A stretch of 64,000 nt of DNA from Candidatus Aalborgicola defluviihabitans (GCA_016705575.1 JADIXX010000001.1:930001-994000); one strand, 5' to 3'. Counted from the stretch's first letter, positions 42,086 through 50,667 are shown. Numbers and translations are program-made. Notes: a model not told the origin generated them from the letters alone.

Positions 42086-43429
42086 TTACAGCGACGCGTT
42101 AAGCGTCAGCATCGTGACATTGCGCTTGTAGGCTGCCGTTGGCACATTGGAGGCATTATCCGTCAACGCCCAGTCGATTCCAACTTTCAGCCAACGCATA
42201 ACGGCATAGTCTACCGTCAACGCAAAGTTTGTCGCGCTATCAGAGCGGGAGGTGCCAGCAAAATCAGTTTTCAAGACGCCAAATCCAGCCCGACTAGTGA
42301 GCGACTGTGTCCATTTGGTGTTCCAGTTCAAATTGGTGTTGGTGGTCACTGCGTAGTTACCAAGCCCGGTTGCGTCCACGGTACTACGGGCTGTTTGCAA
42401 ATCCACAACGCTGTAGGTCCGCGGCATCCAACGGATTGCAGCCTCCCAGCTGTCACCGTTATATCCATCGCGACCCGCAAAGTCATAGTCCTTGGTCATG
42501 CGTCCAACCTTGACAATACCCGTCGTAGCTGCCGTTGCATCCCAAGTCAAGCCCAAGTAATAACGGCGATCGGTATTGCTATCGGTCGAAAATGATGATG
42601 CGTAATTCGACTTTGCACTGCGAATTTCACCCAATGCCAGGGAGCGGGTTCCCAGCCGGTAGAACAAACGACCTGCGTACGAACCCACCGTTACGTCGGC
42701 AATGCCGGTATTGACGCGATTGTTGTCGTAAGTCTTATTCTGGTTGCCAACATCAAACTCGACACGTCCCTGTGCTTCTGGAGCACCGTAAATAAAACGG
42801 CCTTGCACGTTATTGGAGGTCCAACGGTCTGGCTCTGCAGAAATGACGCGGTAAGTTGACCCACGTGGGTCTGTGCTACGCACCTGCCCCAGAGACCAAG
42901 CAGCGCGCGCACGGGCGGTGAAGTAATTGTCTCCAGCAACGGTAAGCTCCGAATTGGTTGTGTTGTCTGCTGAGCTGCTGTCGTAATTCACGTTACTGAC
43001 CGATGCCAATGCGGTATATCGGTCCCCTTTGCGCTTGATCTCTCCAATCAGTTGGGGCGCTACTTTGACAACAGTCGAACTGATGGGATTTACAGAATTA
43101 GCCCGCACATTGTCGTCATTGCCGATACCGACAAAGAGGTGTGGGTAAAAATAGATGCCACTCTCTGTTTTGTAAGCAGCGTCACTTCCTACGGGAGCAG
43201 TCAAGATAACTGCACTGGCGCCGCTGGACCCGGAGATTGTCGTGCTGCTAAGTTCATAGCCCTTGACGCCGACCTGGGACGCAGGGGCTGTTGGAATTTT
43301 CAAACTGTACGCACCTTGATCTGGCGCAGTGGCGGCTTCGGGAACTGTGGGCTGACTCTGCGCCCAAGCCGATGAAATTGCAAAAGGTATAGCAGAAACA
43401 AACCATAGCGAAACGATATTCTTTTTCAT
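42086..43429 (-). CDS. Outer-membrane beta-barrel protein of the EPS locus
   Basis: The start at 43429 is supported by GGTGGAG upstream and a signal peptide (MKKNIVSLWFVSAIPFAISS). The protein has 447 residues. The mature part has many alternating beta strands (for example YFTARARAAWSLGQV, GRVEFDVGNQNKTYD, YYLGLTWDATA), and ends with an aromatic-poor strand NVTMLTLNASL. Such barrels (VpsM/EpsL-like, from memory) accompany exporters of exopolysaccharide in betaproteobacteria and may provide the outer-membrane pore missing from the short Wza-like protein. The link is an inference from position, 53 bp before the exporter gene. Confidence 0.75.
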   Translation of the reverse strand: MKKNIVSLWFVSAIPFAISSAWAQSQPTVPEAATAPDQGAYSLKIPTAPASQVGVKGYELSSTTISGSSGASAVILTAPVGSDAAYKTESGIYFYPHLFVGIGNDDNVRANSVNPISSTVVKVAPQLIGEIKRKGDRYTALASVSNVNYDSSSADNTTNSELTVAGDNYFTARARAAWSLGQVRSTDPRGSTYRVISAEPDRWTSNNVQGRFIYGAPEAQGRVEFDVGNQNKTYDNNRVNTGIADVTVGSYAGRLFYRLGTRSLALGEIRSAKSNYASSFSTDSNTDRRYYLGLTWDATAATTGIVKVGRMTKDYDFAGRDGYNGDSWEAAIRWMPRTYSVVDLQTARSTVDATGLGNYAVTTNTNLNWNTKWTQSLTSRAGFGVLKTDFAGTSRSDSATNFALTVDYAVMRWLKVGIDWALTDNASNVPTAAYKRNVTMLTLNASL

Positions 43430-43617
43430 TTCTCTCCACCATAACAAAATTGAAAGAGCCAACGAACTTTTGGATCTAAGTGACAGATTGAGATTGTCGC
43501 AGCAAACGATTGCCATTAGGCAACACCCGAACTCAAATTGGTCGTACAAATTGTGATGAATGTTGCCACTGCAATACAGCTACAACGGTAGCCCCATTCA
43601 TCAGACATGCCTGCTTC

Positions 43618-43645
43618 CAAAAAAATGGCAGCCTGACGCTGCCAT
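43618..43645 (-). terminator. Rho-independent terminator after the small exported protein gene
   Basis: On the minus strand the stem ATGGCAG (43639-43645) pairs with CTGCCAT (43625-43631), followed by a run of T (A-run at 43619-43625 on the plus strand). It lies 28 bases beyond the stop of the minus-strand gene at 43673-44197 and separates it from the EPS genes. Confidence 0.75.
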
Positions 43646-43672
43646 TACTTGAAAGAATCCGTGACGAATGGT

Positions 43673-44197
43673 TTAGCTCGGGCTTAGGGTGGGGCAATTG
43701 GCGGCTAAGTAAGGGTTGCAACTCGACCCACTGAAGGACGATACACGGGCCTGGCCAAAACTGCTACTACCACCAAAGCCACTGCCTACGTTATTGCCTA
43801 CGTTGCTAATACTGCCTGCGGAGGATTGGGCGATCTTGGCGGGGTCTGCACCTGCGCCAATGGCGGCGGATTGCATAGACGACCCAACGGCCCCAAAGGC
43901 CACCGCGGAATGGATGGACGCCAAGGCAACCTCAGTAGAAGAATAGGGCGAAGCATTCACCATCGCTGCAACCACGTCAGCCGCAACGCGCCCGTGTCCA
44001 AGCAACATGGTTGTAATTGCGCCAGCCGGTAGGCCTGCGGTAAGTGCTGCCCGGGCAATGACTGCGTTACTCTGCCCGGCAGCGACACTATTGCGCACTT
44101 CGGTGGCCATTTGGTCCGAGGTCATTCCGGACTGAAATGCGGCCATTGCGGAGCTAGACCCGACCAGTAAGGCTGCGACAGTAAGAAATTTCTGCAT
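43673..44197 (-). CDS. Small exported protein of unknown function next to EPS genes
   Basis: I do not recognise this 174-residue protein. The ATG at 44197 has GGGAG upstream and begins a signal peptide (MQKFLTVAALLVGSSSAMA). The mature protein is Ala/Gly/Ser-rich with short helical units of similar make-up (NAVIARAALTAGLPAGAITT, RVAADVVAAMVNASP, EVALASIHSAVAFG). Its tail is Ser/Gly-rich with a Cys pair (SSSFGQARVSSFSGSSCNP, then LAANCPTLSPS). The two cysteines may form a disulfide. It has its own terminator and lies upstream of the EPS export genes on the same strand. It may be a matrix or surface component, but this is only a guess from location. Confidence 0.65.
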   Translation of the reverse strand: MQKFLTVAALLVGSSSAMAAFQSGMTSDQMATEVRNSVAAGQSNAVIARAALTAGLPAGAITTMLLGHGRVAADVVAAMVNASPYSSTEVALASIHSAVAFGAVGSSMQSAAIGAGADPAKIAQSSAGSISNVGNNVGSGFGGSSSFGQARVSSFSGSSCNPYLAANCPTLSPS

Positions 44198-44537
44198 TTG
44201 GTACCGCTCCCTGTTGCTAAACACAGCAATGTTCTACCGATTCTATCCGTTTAAACCGCAACGCCCAAGTCAAACTACCACAAAACACGCAAAAATCGTG
44301 AAAAACATCACGTTTGTGCGACGCTCCACCCAATACTGTGAATATCACTCCCGTATATCGCTCCGACGCAGCGGACAACCCTGTTGCGCCAGTTCGGATG
44401 CGGCTTCCGTGGCCAAGCCTGGTTGGGCCAGCGATGCATGGTGCCCAATGGCGGTATAGATGCCAGTCAGATTCAACATCCGACGCGCAGACTCGCCCCA
44501 GTGACCGCACCATCCTCGGCGTCCTGTTTTACAACTC
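44198..44537. other. Intergenic region, no gene supported
   Basis: About 340 bp between the small exported protein gene and the VanZ gene, both on the minus strand. No reading frame with a family match or ribosome-binding site was found. The part near 44200-44300 is AT-rich and presumably holds the promoter of the small exported protein. Confidence 0.35.
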
Positions 44538-44900
44538 CTAAGCTACCAAAGGTCTACGGGTCAATAGCACGCCTGAGACAGCTCCAGCGACATCTATGGC
44601 CACATCGCGCACGCTGCCTTCACGTTCGATGGCGACAAGGACCTGCAACACTTCGGTCAGAACGCCCAACGCAAGTGCCCCCAACAACACGCCAGCCACC
44701 GGCCAGCGTAACGGCTGCCCACTGGCCAGAACGGCCATGGTGGCGAACATGCAAAAGTGCGCCAACTTGGACAGGGGAAAAGGCGCATGCAAACTAGCCT
44801 CCAGCGCATTGCGCGAGTGACCCGGCATTTGGGTGCCCACCAGGAATAGGATTAACAACATTGCAAGCAACACCAAGGCCGCTCTACGGGAAATTCGCAT
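44538..44900 (-). CDS. VanZ-family membrane protein
   Basis: This 120-residue protein has four predicted transmembrane helices: ALVLLAMLLILFLVGT, ALSKLAHFCMFATMAVLASG-like, WPVAGVLLGALALGVLTEVL and DVAIDVAGAVSGVLL. It carries the VanZ hallmarks: KLAHF in the second helix, the E of LTEVLQ, and D-A-D--G in the last helix region (SVRDVAIDVAGAV). VanZ-like proteins give low-level teicoplanin resistance in some Gram-positives, but in proteobacteria they are frequent neighbours of exopolysaccharide genes with unknown function. It lies between the EPS export genes and the lasso-peptide cluster, which is divergent. Confidence 0.85.
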   Translation of the reverse strand: MRISRRAALVLLAMLLILFLVGTQMPGHSRNALEASLHAPFPLSKLAHFCMFATMAVLASGQPLRWPVAGVLLGALALGVLTEVLQVLVAIEREGSVRDVAIDVAGAVSGVLLTRRPLVA

Positions 44901-45203
44901 GGTCGCCAGTGTACCGTTGGGGAGCTACCCATCCAAAAAACGGCAGTGCATGCGAACATTCATTGCCACGAGGGCTGGCGGCTCAATTCTCACTTAAACT
45001 TTAGCGCTACCACTGGCGCGAGCATGACACAACGCCCTAGCACCGTATCAACACGCAGTTACCTCTCGAAATAGCGGCCCGCATCAGCACCCATCTGGTT
45101 GTGCCGGCCTAACAGCATGGTGTTGTATTGGTTAAGGCTGTGGTCATTGGGGTTCACGGCTCAAAGGCGATGGACAACCGAATGGTGAAGTTTGCTAAAG
45201 TCC
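44901..45203. other. Divergent intergenic region before the lasso cluster
   Basis: About 300 bp separate the VanZ gene from the first lasso-cluster gene. It includes a fragment of the dispersed repeat tail (CGAGGGCTGGCGGCTCAATT around 44968-44990). It must contain the promoter for the plus-strand lasso genes unless they have an internal one, but no convincing -35/-10 pair was found by eye. Confidence 0.35.
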
Positions 45204-46343
45204 ATGATCCCCCGAGGTCCAATGGGCCGTTCAATGCCACCGCTACACACATCCCAAACACAAATTCACAAATACCGACTGGCGCTGCTGCCTGCCGTAC
45301 TCACGGTTAGCGTTGCCGAATTGAGCACTGCCTTGCTTCAAGGCGGGGTGGATTTTCTGGAATTTGTGATTCGCCATGACCTGGGGCCGCTGTGGCACCA
45401 CAGGCTGCAGGCCGGCAATGCATTGGGCACACTACCGGCGGGCTATGTGGATGCGCTGCACCGTGCACGCATGGCGGCGGTGGCAGGGTATTTGCCGCAG
45501 CGGGCTGCGCTTGACCAGCTGGACAAGTTGTTTGCGGGCAAGGGTATTCCATACGTAGTGATAAAAGGTGTTTACGTGCGGGAGTGCGTTTACCCAGACC
45601 CGACTTTGCGGCCCGCAACCGATATCGATGTTTTGGTGCTGGCACAAGACAGACTTGCTGCGGCCAAACTGTTGATCGACAGCGGCTATGCCGTCCATGT
45701 GACGCCAGACAATGTGAGCCATGAAGCCACTTTCAAGCGCGGGCTGGTCGATATTGATCTGCACTGGCACATACTAAGGCCGGGGCACACCCGCACCGAC
45801 ACAACAACTGGCTTCATCGCCCGGCGCCAACAAACCCACGGTGTTTGGGGCCTAAGCGACAGCGATACCCTTTTCATGATGCTGACGCACCCTGCGTTCA
45901 GCAAGTATGTGTGCTCTCCCAACATGGGGCTGGGGCGCGTGGCCGACTTTTTGCTATGGCTGCAACAAGGAAAAGCTGAGTGGTCTACGGCATTGCAATT
46001 GCTGCAGACTGAGGGGCTTAAAACGGCTGCCTGGACCATGCTGACCTGGCTGCGCTTGCTGGCGCCACCCGGTTTAACAGGCATGCTGGACGAATGGCTG
46101 GGCATAATTCAGCCAAGTCGCCTGCGTAGGGCTTACATGCGTGCTTGGGTAACGCACGACCTGCCAACCCGGTTTCTGCAGCGCCCGCATTGGATTCAAC
46201 TGGGCTTTATCCTGTGGATGCACGACCGCCCGGGTGATGTGCTGCGCGCCTTACACCAGCTTGGGCAAGCACGACTGAACCGCCTGCGCGATGCCCGCCT
46301 GCTGCTGGGCAGCGACTACCAGTGGGGGCAATTGGGGCCATGA
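45204..46343 (+). CDS. Nucleotidyltransferase-family protein of the lasso cluster
   Basis: This protein is about 379 residues from ATG 45204; the ATG codons at 45222 (GAGG upstream) and 45234 are alternatives. It belongs to the uncharacterised nucleotidyltransferase family often encoded in RiPP clusters. The NTase core is visible as GIPYVVIKGVYVRECVYPDP followed by RPATDIDVLV, where the DxD of TDIDVL and the KG pair are the expected metal and nucleotide contacts. HWHILRPGH-like sequence follows. Its stop overlaps the ABC transporter start (ATGA), so it belongs to the operon. It may add a nucleotide or sugar to the phosphorylated peptide, as has been reported for a kinase/nucleotidyltransferase pair in pseudomycoidin (from memory). 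The chemistry here is unproven. Confidence 0.75.
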   Translation: MIPRGPMGRSMPPLHTSQTQIHKYRLALLPAVLTVSVAELSTALLQGGVDFLEFVIRHDLGPLWHHRLQAGNALGTLPAGYVDALHRARMAAVAGYLPQRAALDQLDKLFAGKGIPYVVIKGVYVRECVYPDPTLRPATDIDVLVLAQDRLAAAKLLIDSGYAVHVTPDNVSHEATFKRGLVDIDLHWHILRPGHTRTDTTTGFIARRQQTHGVWGLSDSDTLFMMLTHPAFSKYVCSPNMGLGRVADFLLWLQQGKAEWSTALQLLQTEGLKTAAWTMLTWLRLLAPPGLTGMLDEWLGIIQPSRLRRAYMRAWVTHDLPTRFLQRPHWIQLGFILWMHDRPGDVLRALHQLGQARLNRLRDARLLLGSDYQWGQLGP

Positions 46344-48013
46344 AACGTACCGAGTTTGCCACCATGCTGGATTTTGCAGCGCCATTCAAGACAAGTTTGG
46401 CCTTGGGTGCGCTGCTGATGCTGGCTGAGAGCAGTCTGGCACTGGCGGTGCCTTGGCTGGCCGGCAGCTTGGCCCAAGGTATGTTGACCAAGACGGCTGG
46501 CACCTGGTCAACAGGGCCCGTTTTGCTGGGTCTGCTGGCGCTATTTGCGTTGCAGGCCCTGGTGAAGTTTGCTAGCGGATTCGTGCTGGGCCGCACAGCA
46601 GAGCGCTGTTTGGCAAACCTCCGCGTCAGGCTGTACGACCACTTGCAGGCGTTGCCTCTTGGTTTTTACCACCAGCGCCGCCGGGGCGAGGTGTTAACCC
46701 TGCTCACCCACGATGTAGAACGCTTGAATGGGTTTATCAGCGGCATATTGCCAGGCATGGTGCCGTTGCTGTTCACCATGGCGGGGGCGGTTTGGATGAT
46801 GTTTCGCATCGATGCCCGCTTGGCTGTTTTTGTGGCTTTGTTCGTGCCGCTGTTTTATTTGCTGCTCAAAGTCCTGGGCCGCCGCCTGCGCCCATTGGCC
46901 GCCCAACTACAAGCGGCACATGCTGGGGCAACGGCCATTGCCGAAGAAAACCTCGGCATGTTGCCGGTCATAAAAACCTTCACACGCGAAGCGCATGAGT
47001 CTGAGCGCTACCAACGCCAGGTTCACCACATCCTCCAGCTCAGCGCGCAGGAAAGACGCATTATGGTGGCGCTGGGGCCATTGCTGCAGTTTCTGGCCGC
47101 AGCTGGCATGGTGCTGGTGTTGTGGCTGATGAGTGGGCATTTGCACGAAAGCACACCAGCTGAAACTATCAGTTTTTTGCTTTATGCAGCGCTATTAACC
47201 CGCCCGGTAAGTGCACTGGCCAATTTCTACGGGCAAACCCGACAAGCGGGCGGTACTTTGGAGAGGCTTGGCCTGGTGTTGGCTGAGCCCCCTGAAGCAA
47301 TGGAGCCAACAGGCCACCCATTGCCGCCAGTCGAGGGAGCGGTGGAGTTTAAAGACGTCAGTTTTGGTTACCCTGGACGCGCGCAGGTGCTAAGCAAGTT
47401 GAATTTTTGCATTCGGGCGGGTGAAACGGTTGCCATTACTGGTACCAATGGCGCTGGCAAAAGCACCATTGCACATTTGCTGATGCGCCTGATAACGCCC
47501 AGCGAAGGACAGGTGTTGATAGATGGCATTGATACTGCCGGTGTTTCATTGGTCAGTTTACGGGCCCAGATTGGCACCGTGCCGCAGCAGGTTTTGCTCT
47601 TTCACGGAAGCGTGCACGACAATATTGCCTATGGTCAGCCTGGCGCAACCGAAAGCGCTGTTCTGGCAGCTGCAAAGGCCGCGCAGGCGCACGATTTCAT
47701 AACCCAACTGCCCGACGGGTACAACACCTTGGTTGGCGATCAAGGCGTGCGTTTGTCGGGTGGCCAATGCCAGCGCGTTGCACTGGCCCGCGCCCTGCTG
47801 AAGGCACCCCGGATCTTGGTGCTGGACGAAGCCACCGCCATGTTTGACCCTGAGGGAGAAAAATCATTTGTCAGTGAATGCCAGGCCACACTGGCGCACT
47901 GCACGGTCATTCTGATCACACACCGCCCCGCAAGCTTGGCCCTGGCGGATCGGGTGCTGCGCTTGGAGCACGGGGAGCTGATTGAAACACGGAATAACGC
48001 GCATGCGCACTAA
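46340..48013 (+). CDS. ABC exporter, lasso peptide exporter (LasD-like)
   Basis: This is a 557-residue half transporter with a transmembrane domain fused to an ATPase. Six hydrophobic helices span about 15-290 (for example LLGLLALFALQALVKFASGF, GMVPLLFTMAGAVWMMF). The ATPase domain has the Walker A motif ITGTNGAGKSTI, Q-loop GTVPQQVLLF, signature LSGGQCQRVALARALL, Walker B ILVLDEATAMFD and the H-loop in ILITHRPASL. It lacks an N-terminal C39 peptidase domain, as expected because the leader is removed by the separate McjB-like protease. It exports the mature peptide and would provide self-immunity. Its start overlaps the nucleotidyltransferase stop and its end overlaps the protease gene start by 11 bases. 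Confidence 0.9.
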   Translation: MKRTEFATMLDFAAPFKTSLALGALLMLAESSLALAVPWLAGSLAQGMLTKTAGTWSTGPVLLGLLALFALQALVKFASGFVLGRTAERCLANLRVRLYDHLQALPLGFYHQRRRGEVLTLLTHDVERLNGFISGILPGMVPLLFTMAGAVWMMFRIDARLAVFVALFVPLFYLLLKVLGRRLRPLAAQLQAAHAGATAIAEENLGMLPVIKTFTREAHESERYQRQVHHILQLSAQERRIMVALGPLLQFLAAAGMVLVLWLMSGHLHESTPAETISFLLYAALLTRPVSALANFYGQTRQAGGTLERLGLVLAEPPEAMEPTGHPLPPVEGAVEFKDVSFGYPGRAQVLSKLNFCIRAGETVAITGTNGAGKSTIAHLLMRLITPSEGQVLIDGIDTAGVSLVSLRAQIGTVPQQVLLFHGSVHDNIAYGQPGATESAVLAAAKAAQAHDFITQLPDGYNTLVGDQGVRLSGGQCQRVALARALLKAPRILVLDEATAMFDPEGEKSFVSECQATLAHCTVILITHRPASLALADRVLRLEHGELIETRNNAHAH

Positions 48014-48431
48014 GCTGGCCAAACTGCAATCGCTCACGTGGGCAGAGCAGCGCACGTTGATGGCGGCCATCGCGTGGTTGCCGCTGTTTTGGTTGGGGCT
48101 GCGCGCACTTGGCTTGAAACGCTTTCAGGGCTGGGTACTGGGGCCACCAGCCAACGCACAGCCGGGGTTGACCTTGGATGAAATGGTGTGCCTGTCCAAA
48201 CTGGTAAACCGTGCTGCGCGTTTGCCGCCCATTCCTGCAACCTGTTTGTCCCGGTCGTTGTTGCTCTGCTGGATGCTGCAGCGCCGGGGTGTTGCAACCC
48301 ATTTGCGCATTGGTGTAAGCAAGAATCAGCATGTATTTGCCGCCCACGCGTGGGTGGAATACCAAGGCACACCCATTAACGATCAGCCCGATGTAGGCGA
48401 TCAATTTTCAACCTTTTCATCATCATCATGA
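48003..48431 (+). CDS. Lasso peptide leader protease (McjB C-terminal type, B2)
   Basis: This 142-residue transglutaminase-like cysteine protease removes the leader from the precursor. The start is ATG 48003 (MRTKLAKLQSLTWAEQRTLM). The catalytic triad is visible: Cys in PATCLSRSLLLCWML, His in HVFAAHAWVEYQG and Asp in PINDQPDVG. This arrangement is the hallmark of the B2 or McjB C-terminal family. The protein is the stand-alone form, so the recognition domain is the separate PqqD-like protein encoded at the end of the cluster. It overlaps both the exporter gene and, by four bases (ATGA), the cyclase gene. Confidence 0.9.
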   Translation: MRTKLAKLQSLTWAEQRTLMAAIAWLPLFWLGLRALGLKRFQGWVLGPPANAQPGLTLDEMVCLSKLVNRAARLPPIPATCLSRSLLLCWMLQRRGVATHLRIGVSKNQHVFAAHAWVEYQGTPINDQPDVGDQFSTFSSSS

Positions 48432-50308
48432 GCGGCATTGCAGGCATTATTCGCTTTGACGGCGTACCCGTTGAAGCCGGGCTGGTAGAAGGCATGACGG
48501 GCGCTATGGCCTATCGGGGGCCGGATGGTATCAACCACTGGTGCAAAGGGCCGGTCGCGTTGGGCCAGTGCATGCTGCGCACCACGCCCGAATCGCTAGA
48601 AGAGTGCCAGCCACTGTGCAATGACGACGAGAGCCTGGTTCTGGTGCTGGATGGCCGACTGGACAACTGGGAAGAACTGCGCGCAGAGTTGCTAGATTGC
48701 GGGGCCGCGTTGCGCGATCGCTCCGACGCAGAGTTGGTGCTTAACGCCTACCAGACCTGGGGCGAAGATTGCCTTGCACACCTGGACGGTGATTTTGCGT
48801 TGGTAATTTGGGATGCACGGCAACACAAGGCTTTTTGTGCCCGCGACCGCATGGGGCTGAAGCCCTTTCATTACCATTGGCGCGACGGTATTTTGGTTTT
48901 TGCATCCGAGTTGCACCCAATTCTGACGCTACCCTGGGTAACACAAGTGCCCAACCAGGGCATGTTGGCAGAATTTTTGGCCGCAAAGTGGTTTTCCAGA
49001 GACGAGACGCTTTGGACGGGGGTTATGCGTCTGGTTGCAGCGCACTGCATGGTGATTGGCGCCGGCGGGTTGCAACTGAAACCGTATTGGGCACCCGACT
49101 TGAACGCAACACTGCCCTACACCACCGATGCGCAATACATTGCCCATTACCGCGAATTGCTGTTCGACATCGTGCGGCGCCAATCACGTTCACACAAGCC
49201 GGTTGCCATTGATGTAAGCGGCGGCCTGGATTCTTCTGCACTGTTTTGCATTGCAGAACGTCTGCGCCACGACGGGCTTCTGCCTGCCCCAGGCATGGAT
49301 GGCTATACATTGGCATTTACCGGCGACAGCGCTGCCGACGAAATTGCCTATGCACGGGCGGTGGGTGAACACACCGGCACCATTATTCACGAAATTCCAC
49401 CCACCATACAGCCGTTGGAGTGGTACGCAGAACAAGCTCAAACCTACAAAGAGTTCCCCGGCTTTCCCAATGCAGATATGGCGATGGGAATATTGCGTGA
49501 AGCCGCAAAAAAAAGCTGTGTCCAGATAACCGGCGAAGGCGGCGACCACTGGTTGCAGGGGTCTCGGGAGCACTATGCAGACTTGATCGCACAAGGGCAT
49601 TGGTACGCTGTGGCCAAACATTTCAGGGCAGACGCATCGGCTTTTGGATCTAAAAATGCAATTGCATGGTTTGCCAGAAATGGAGTCTTTGCGCTATTGC
49701 CCATGACGTTGCAAAGCAGATTGCGATGGCTGGTTCATACAGTCAAGGGAAGGCGCCCGCCCACCGCCGACAATTGGCTGGCGCCACTCATGCTGCAGGA
49801 ATTTAACAAACGAAAAGCGCTGGCTACGGCCCAGCCCAACGGGGGCAAGCACAAACCCGGTCAGGGCGATCTATTGGCGGCCCTACACAGAGCTTTGGAT
49901 GCCCAAGTGTTGGAGCGTGCAGAGCGACGCAATGCCCGCGCAGGGATTGAAATTCGGCATCCGTTCTTTAGCCACAGGTTTGTGCAATTTGCCTTTTCAA
50001 CCCCGCCACACCTAAGGTTGCAGGGCAATATAAGCAAAGTCATACACCGCCAGGGCATGAAAGATGTACTGCCACGCGTCATTCTTGAACGCAACGACAA
50101 GGCCGAATTTTCGGGTGTATTCCGGTTAAAACTGGACGCAATGGAAGGCGCATTCACCATGGAAATTCCGAGCAAACGCCCGACGTGGGTCACGGAAGTG
50201 GGCATGATTGACCTCTTTGCGTCATACCGCAAAAACCCACAATCTGGCTGGCTGGTCTGGATTTTATGGAGCATTTATGTCTGTGATACCATCTTTAAGC
50301 CGAGTTAA
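48428..50308 (+). CDS. Lasso cyclase, asparagine synthetase B homologue (LasC)
   Basis: This 626-residue ATP-dependent enzyme adenylates the side chain of a ring Asp/Glu and joins it to the N-terminal Gly of the core. The N-terminal amidotransferase-like domain begins MSGIAGIIRFDG: position 2 is Ser instead of the catalytic Cys of true asparagine synthetases, so glutamine hydrolysis is not expected. The C-terminal synthetase domain has the ATP pyrophosphatase loop DVSGGLDSSALF, followed by TGEGGDHWLQGS. These features match McjC-type cyclases. It follows the protease gene with an ATGA overlap and precedes the precursor gene by 54 bp. Misannotation as asparagine synthetase is possible without the context, but the surrounding genes make the lasso role very likely. 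Confidence 0.9.
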   Translation: MSGIAGIIRFDGVPVEAGLVEGMTGAMAYRGPDGINHWCKGPVALGQCMLRTTPESLEECQPLCNDDESLVLVLDGRLDNWEELRAELLDCGAALRDRSDAELVLNAYQTWGEDCLAHLDGDFALVIWDARQHKAFCARDRMGLKPFHYHWRDGILVFASELHPILTLPWVTQVPNQGMLAEFLAAKWFSRDETLWTGVMRLVAAHCMVIGAGGLQLKPYWAPDLNATLPYTTDAQYIAHYRELLFDIVRRQSRSHKPVAIDVSGGLDSSALFCIAERLRHDGLLPAPGMDGYTLAFTGDSAADEIAYARAVGEHTGTIIHEIPPTIQPLEWYAEQAQTYKEFPGFPNADMAMGILREAAKKSCVQITGEGGDHWLQGSREHYADLIAQGHWYAVAKHFRADASAFGSKNAIAWFARNGVFALLPMTLQSRLRWLVHTVKGRRPPTADNWLAPLMLQEFNKRKALATAQPNGGKHKPGQGDLLAALHRALDAQVLERAERRNARAGIEIRHPFFSHRFVQFAFSTPPHLRLQGNISKVIHRQGMKDVLPRVILERNDKAEFSGVFRLKLDAMEGAFTMEIPSKRPTWVTEVGMIDLFASYRKNPQSGWLVWILWSIYVCDTIFKPS

Positions 50309-50362
50309 CTTTGTATCGGGCACTTTTCGAGCATGCCAGGCTTAAAAAATAGGGAATGAACA

Positions 50363-50560
50363 ATGAACAATACACAGCCAAACCAATTAGCTCCCATTCA
50401 AATGAAAGGTGCTTTGGCAGCCCAATCGCAAAAGTTGGCTTATGCGGCACCGGTGCTGCAGGTTTATGGATCTGTGGCCCAGCTAACCCAAGGATCAGGC
50501 AGCCTCGCTTCGGACAACTTAATGCCCGGTAGTGGTGAAAAGCATACTAGTTCGATGTAG
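50363..50560 (+). CDS. Predicted lasso peptide precursor (LasA)
   Basis: This is a 65-residue ORF with AGGG about 8 bases before the ATG. The leader contains the recognition motif YAAPVL (Y27 and P30), then G36 and LTQ, with Thr42 at position -2 before Gly44, as in known lasso leaders. The predicted core runs from G44 to M65 (22 residues). It begins GSGSLASD, so Asp51 is core position 8 and the only acid in the 7-9 range. A Gly1-Asp8 isopeptide bond giving an eight-residue ring is predicted, with a 14-residue tail starting NLMPG and ending HTSSM. Ring size, thread and processing are inferences. No bulky plug residue such as Arg, Trp or Phe is obvious; Met11, His18 or Lys17 could serve. The precursor lies directly after the cyclase gene. 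Confidence 0.85.
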   Translation: MNNTQPNQLAPIQMKGALAAQSQKLAYAAPVLQVYGSVAQLTQGSGSLASDNLMPGSGEKHTSSM

Positions 50561-50639
50561 ACGGACAAATTGAACGAAACTATATTAGCACTTTATTGTT
50601 GTAACCCCTGCATGGCTATTGTGCGATATTTAGAGTGTC

Positions 50640-50667
50640 GTCAGCCTTCGCTCGTCGGTTGACTTTT
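50640..50667 (+). promoter_or_regulatory. Stem-loop between lasso precursor and kinase genes
   Basis: GTCAGCC (50640-50646) can pair with GGTTGAC (50657-50663), including one G-U pair, around a 10-base loop, and is followed by TTTT. It sits immediately before the TTG start of the kinase gene. It could be a leaky terminator or an mRNA 3'-end stabiliser that yields more precursor than downstream enzyme. The T-run is short, so termination is uncertain. Confidence 0.5.

Noticed and set aside
43515..43540. Sigma-54-like element TGGCAATCGTTTGCT upstream of the outer-membrane barrel gene
   Set aside because: The spacing is GG-N9-GC instead of N10, and the -24 half is imperfect.
50363..50560. Alternative lasso core starting at Gly46
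   Set aside because: Asp51 would then be at position 6, too early for a ring, and no Thr would be at -2.
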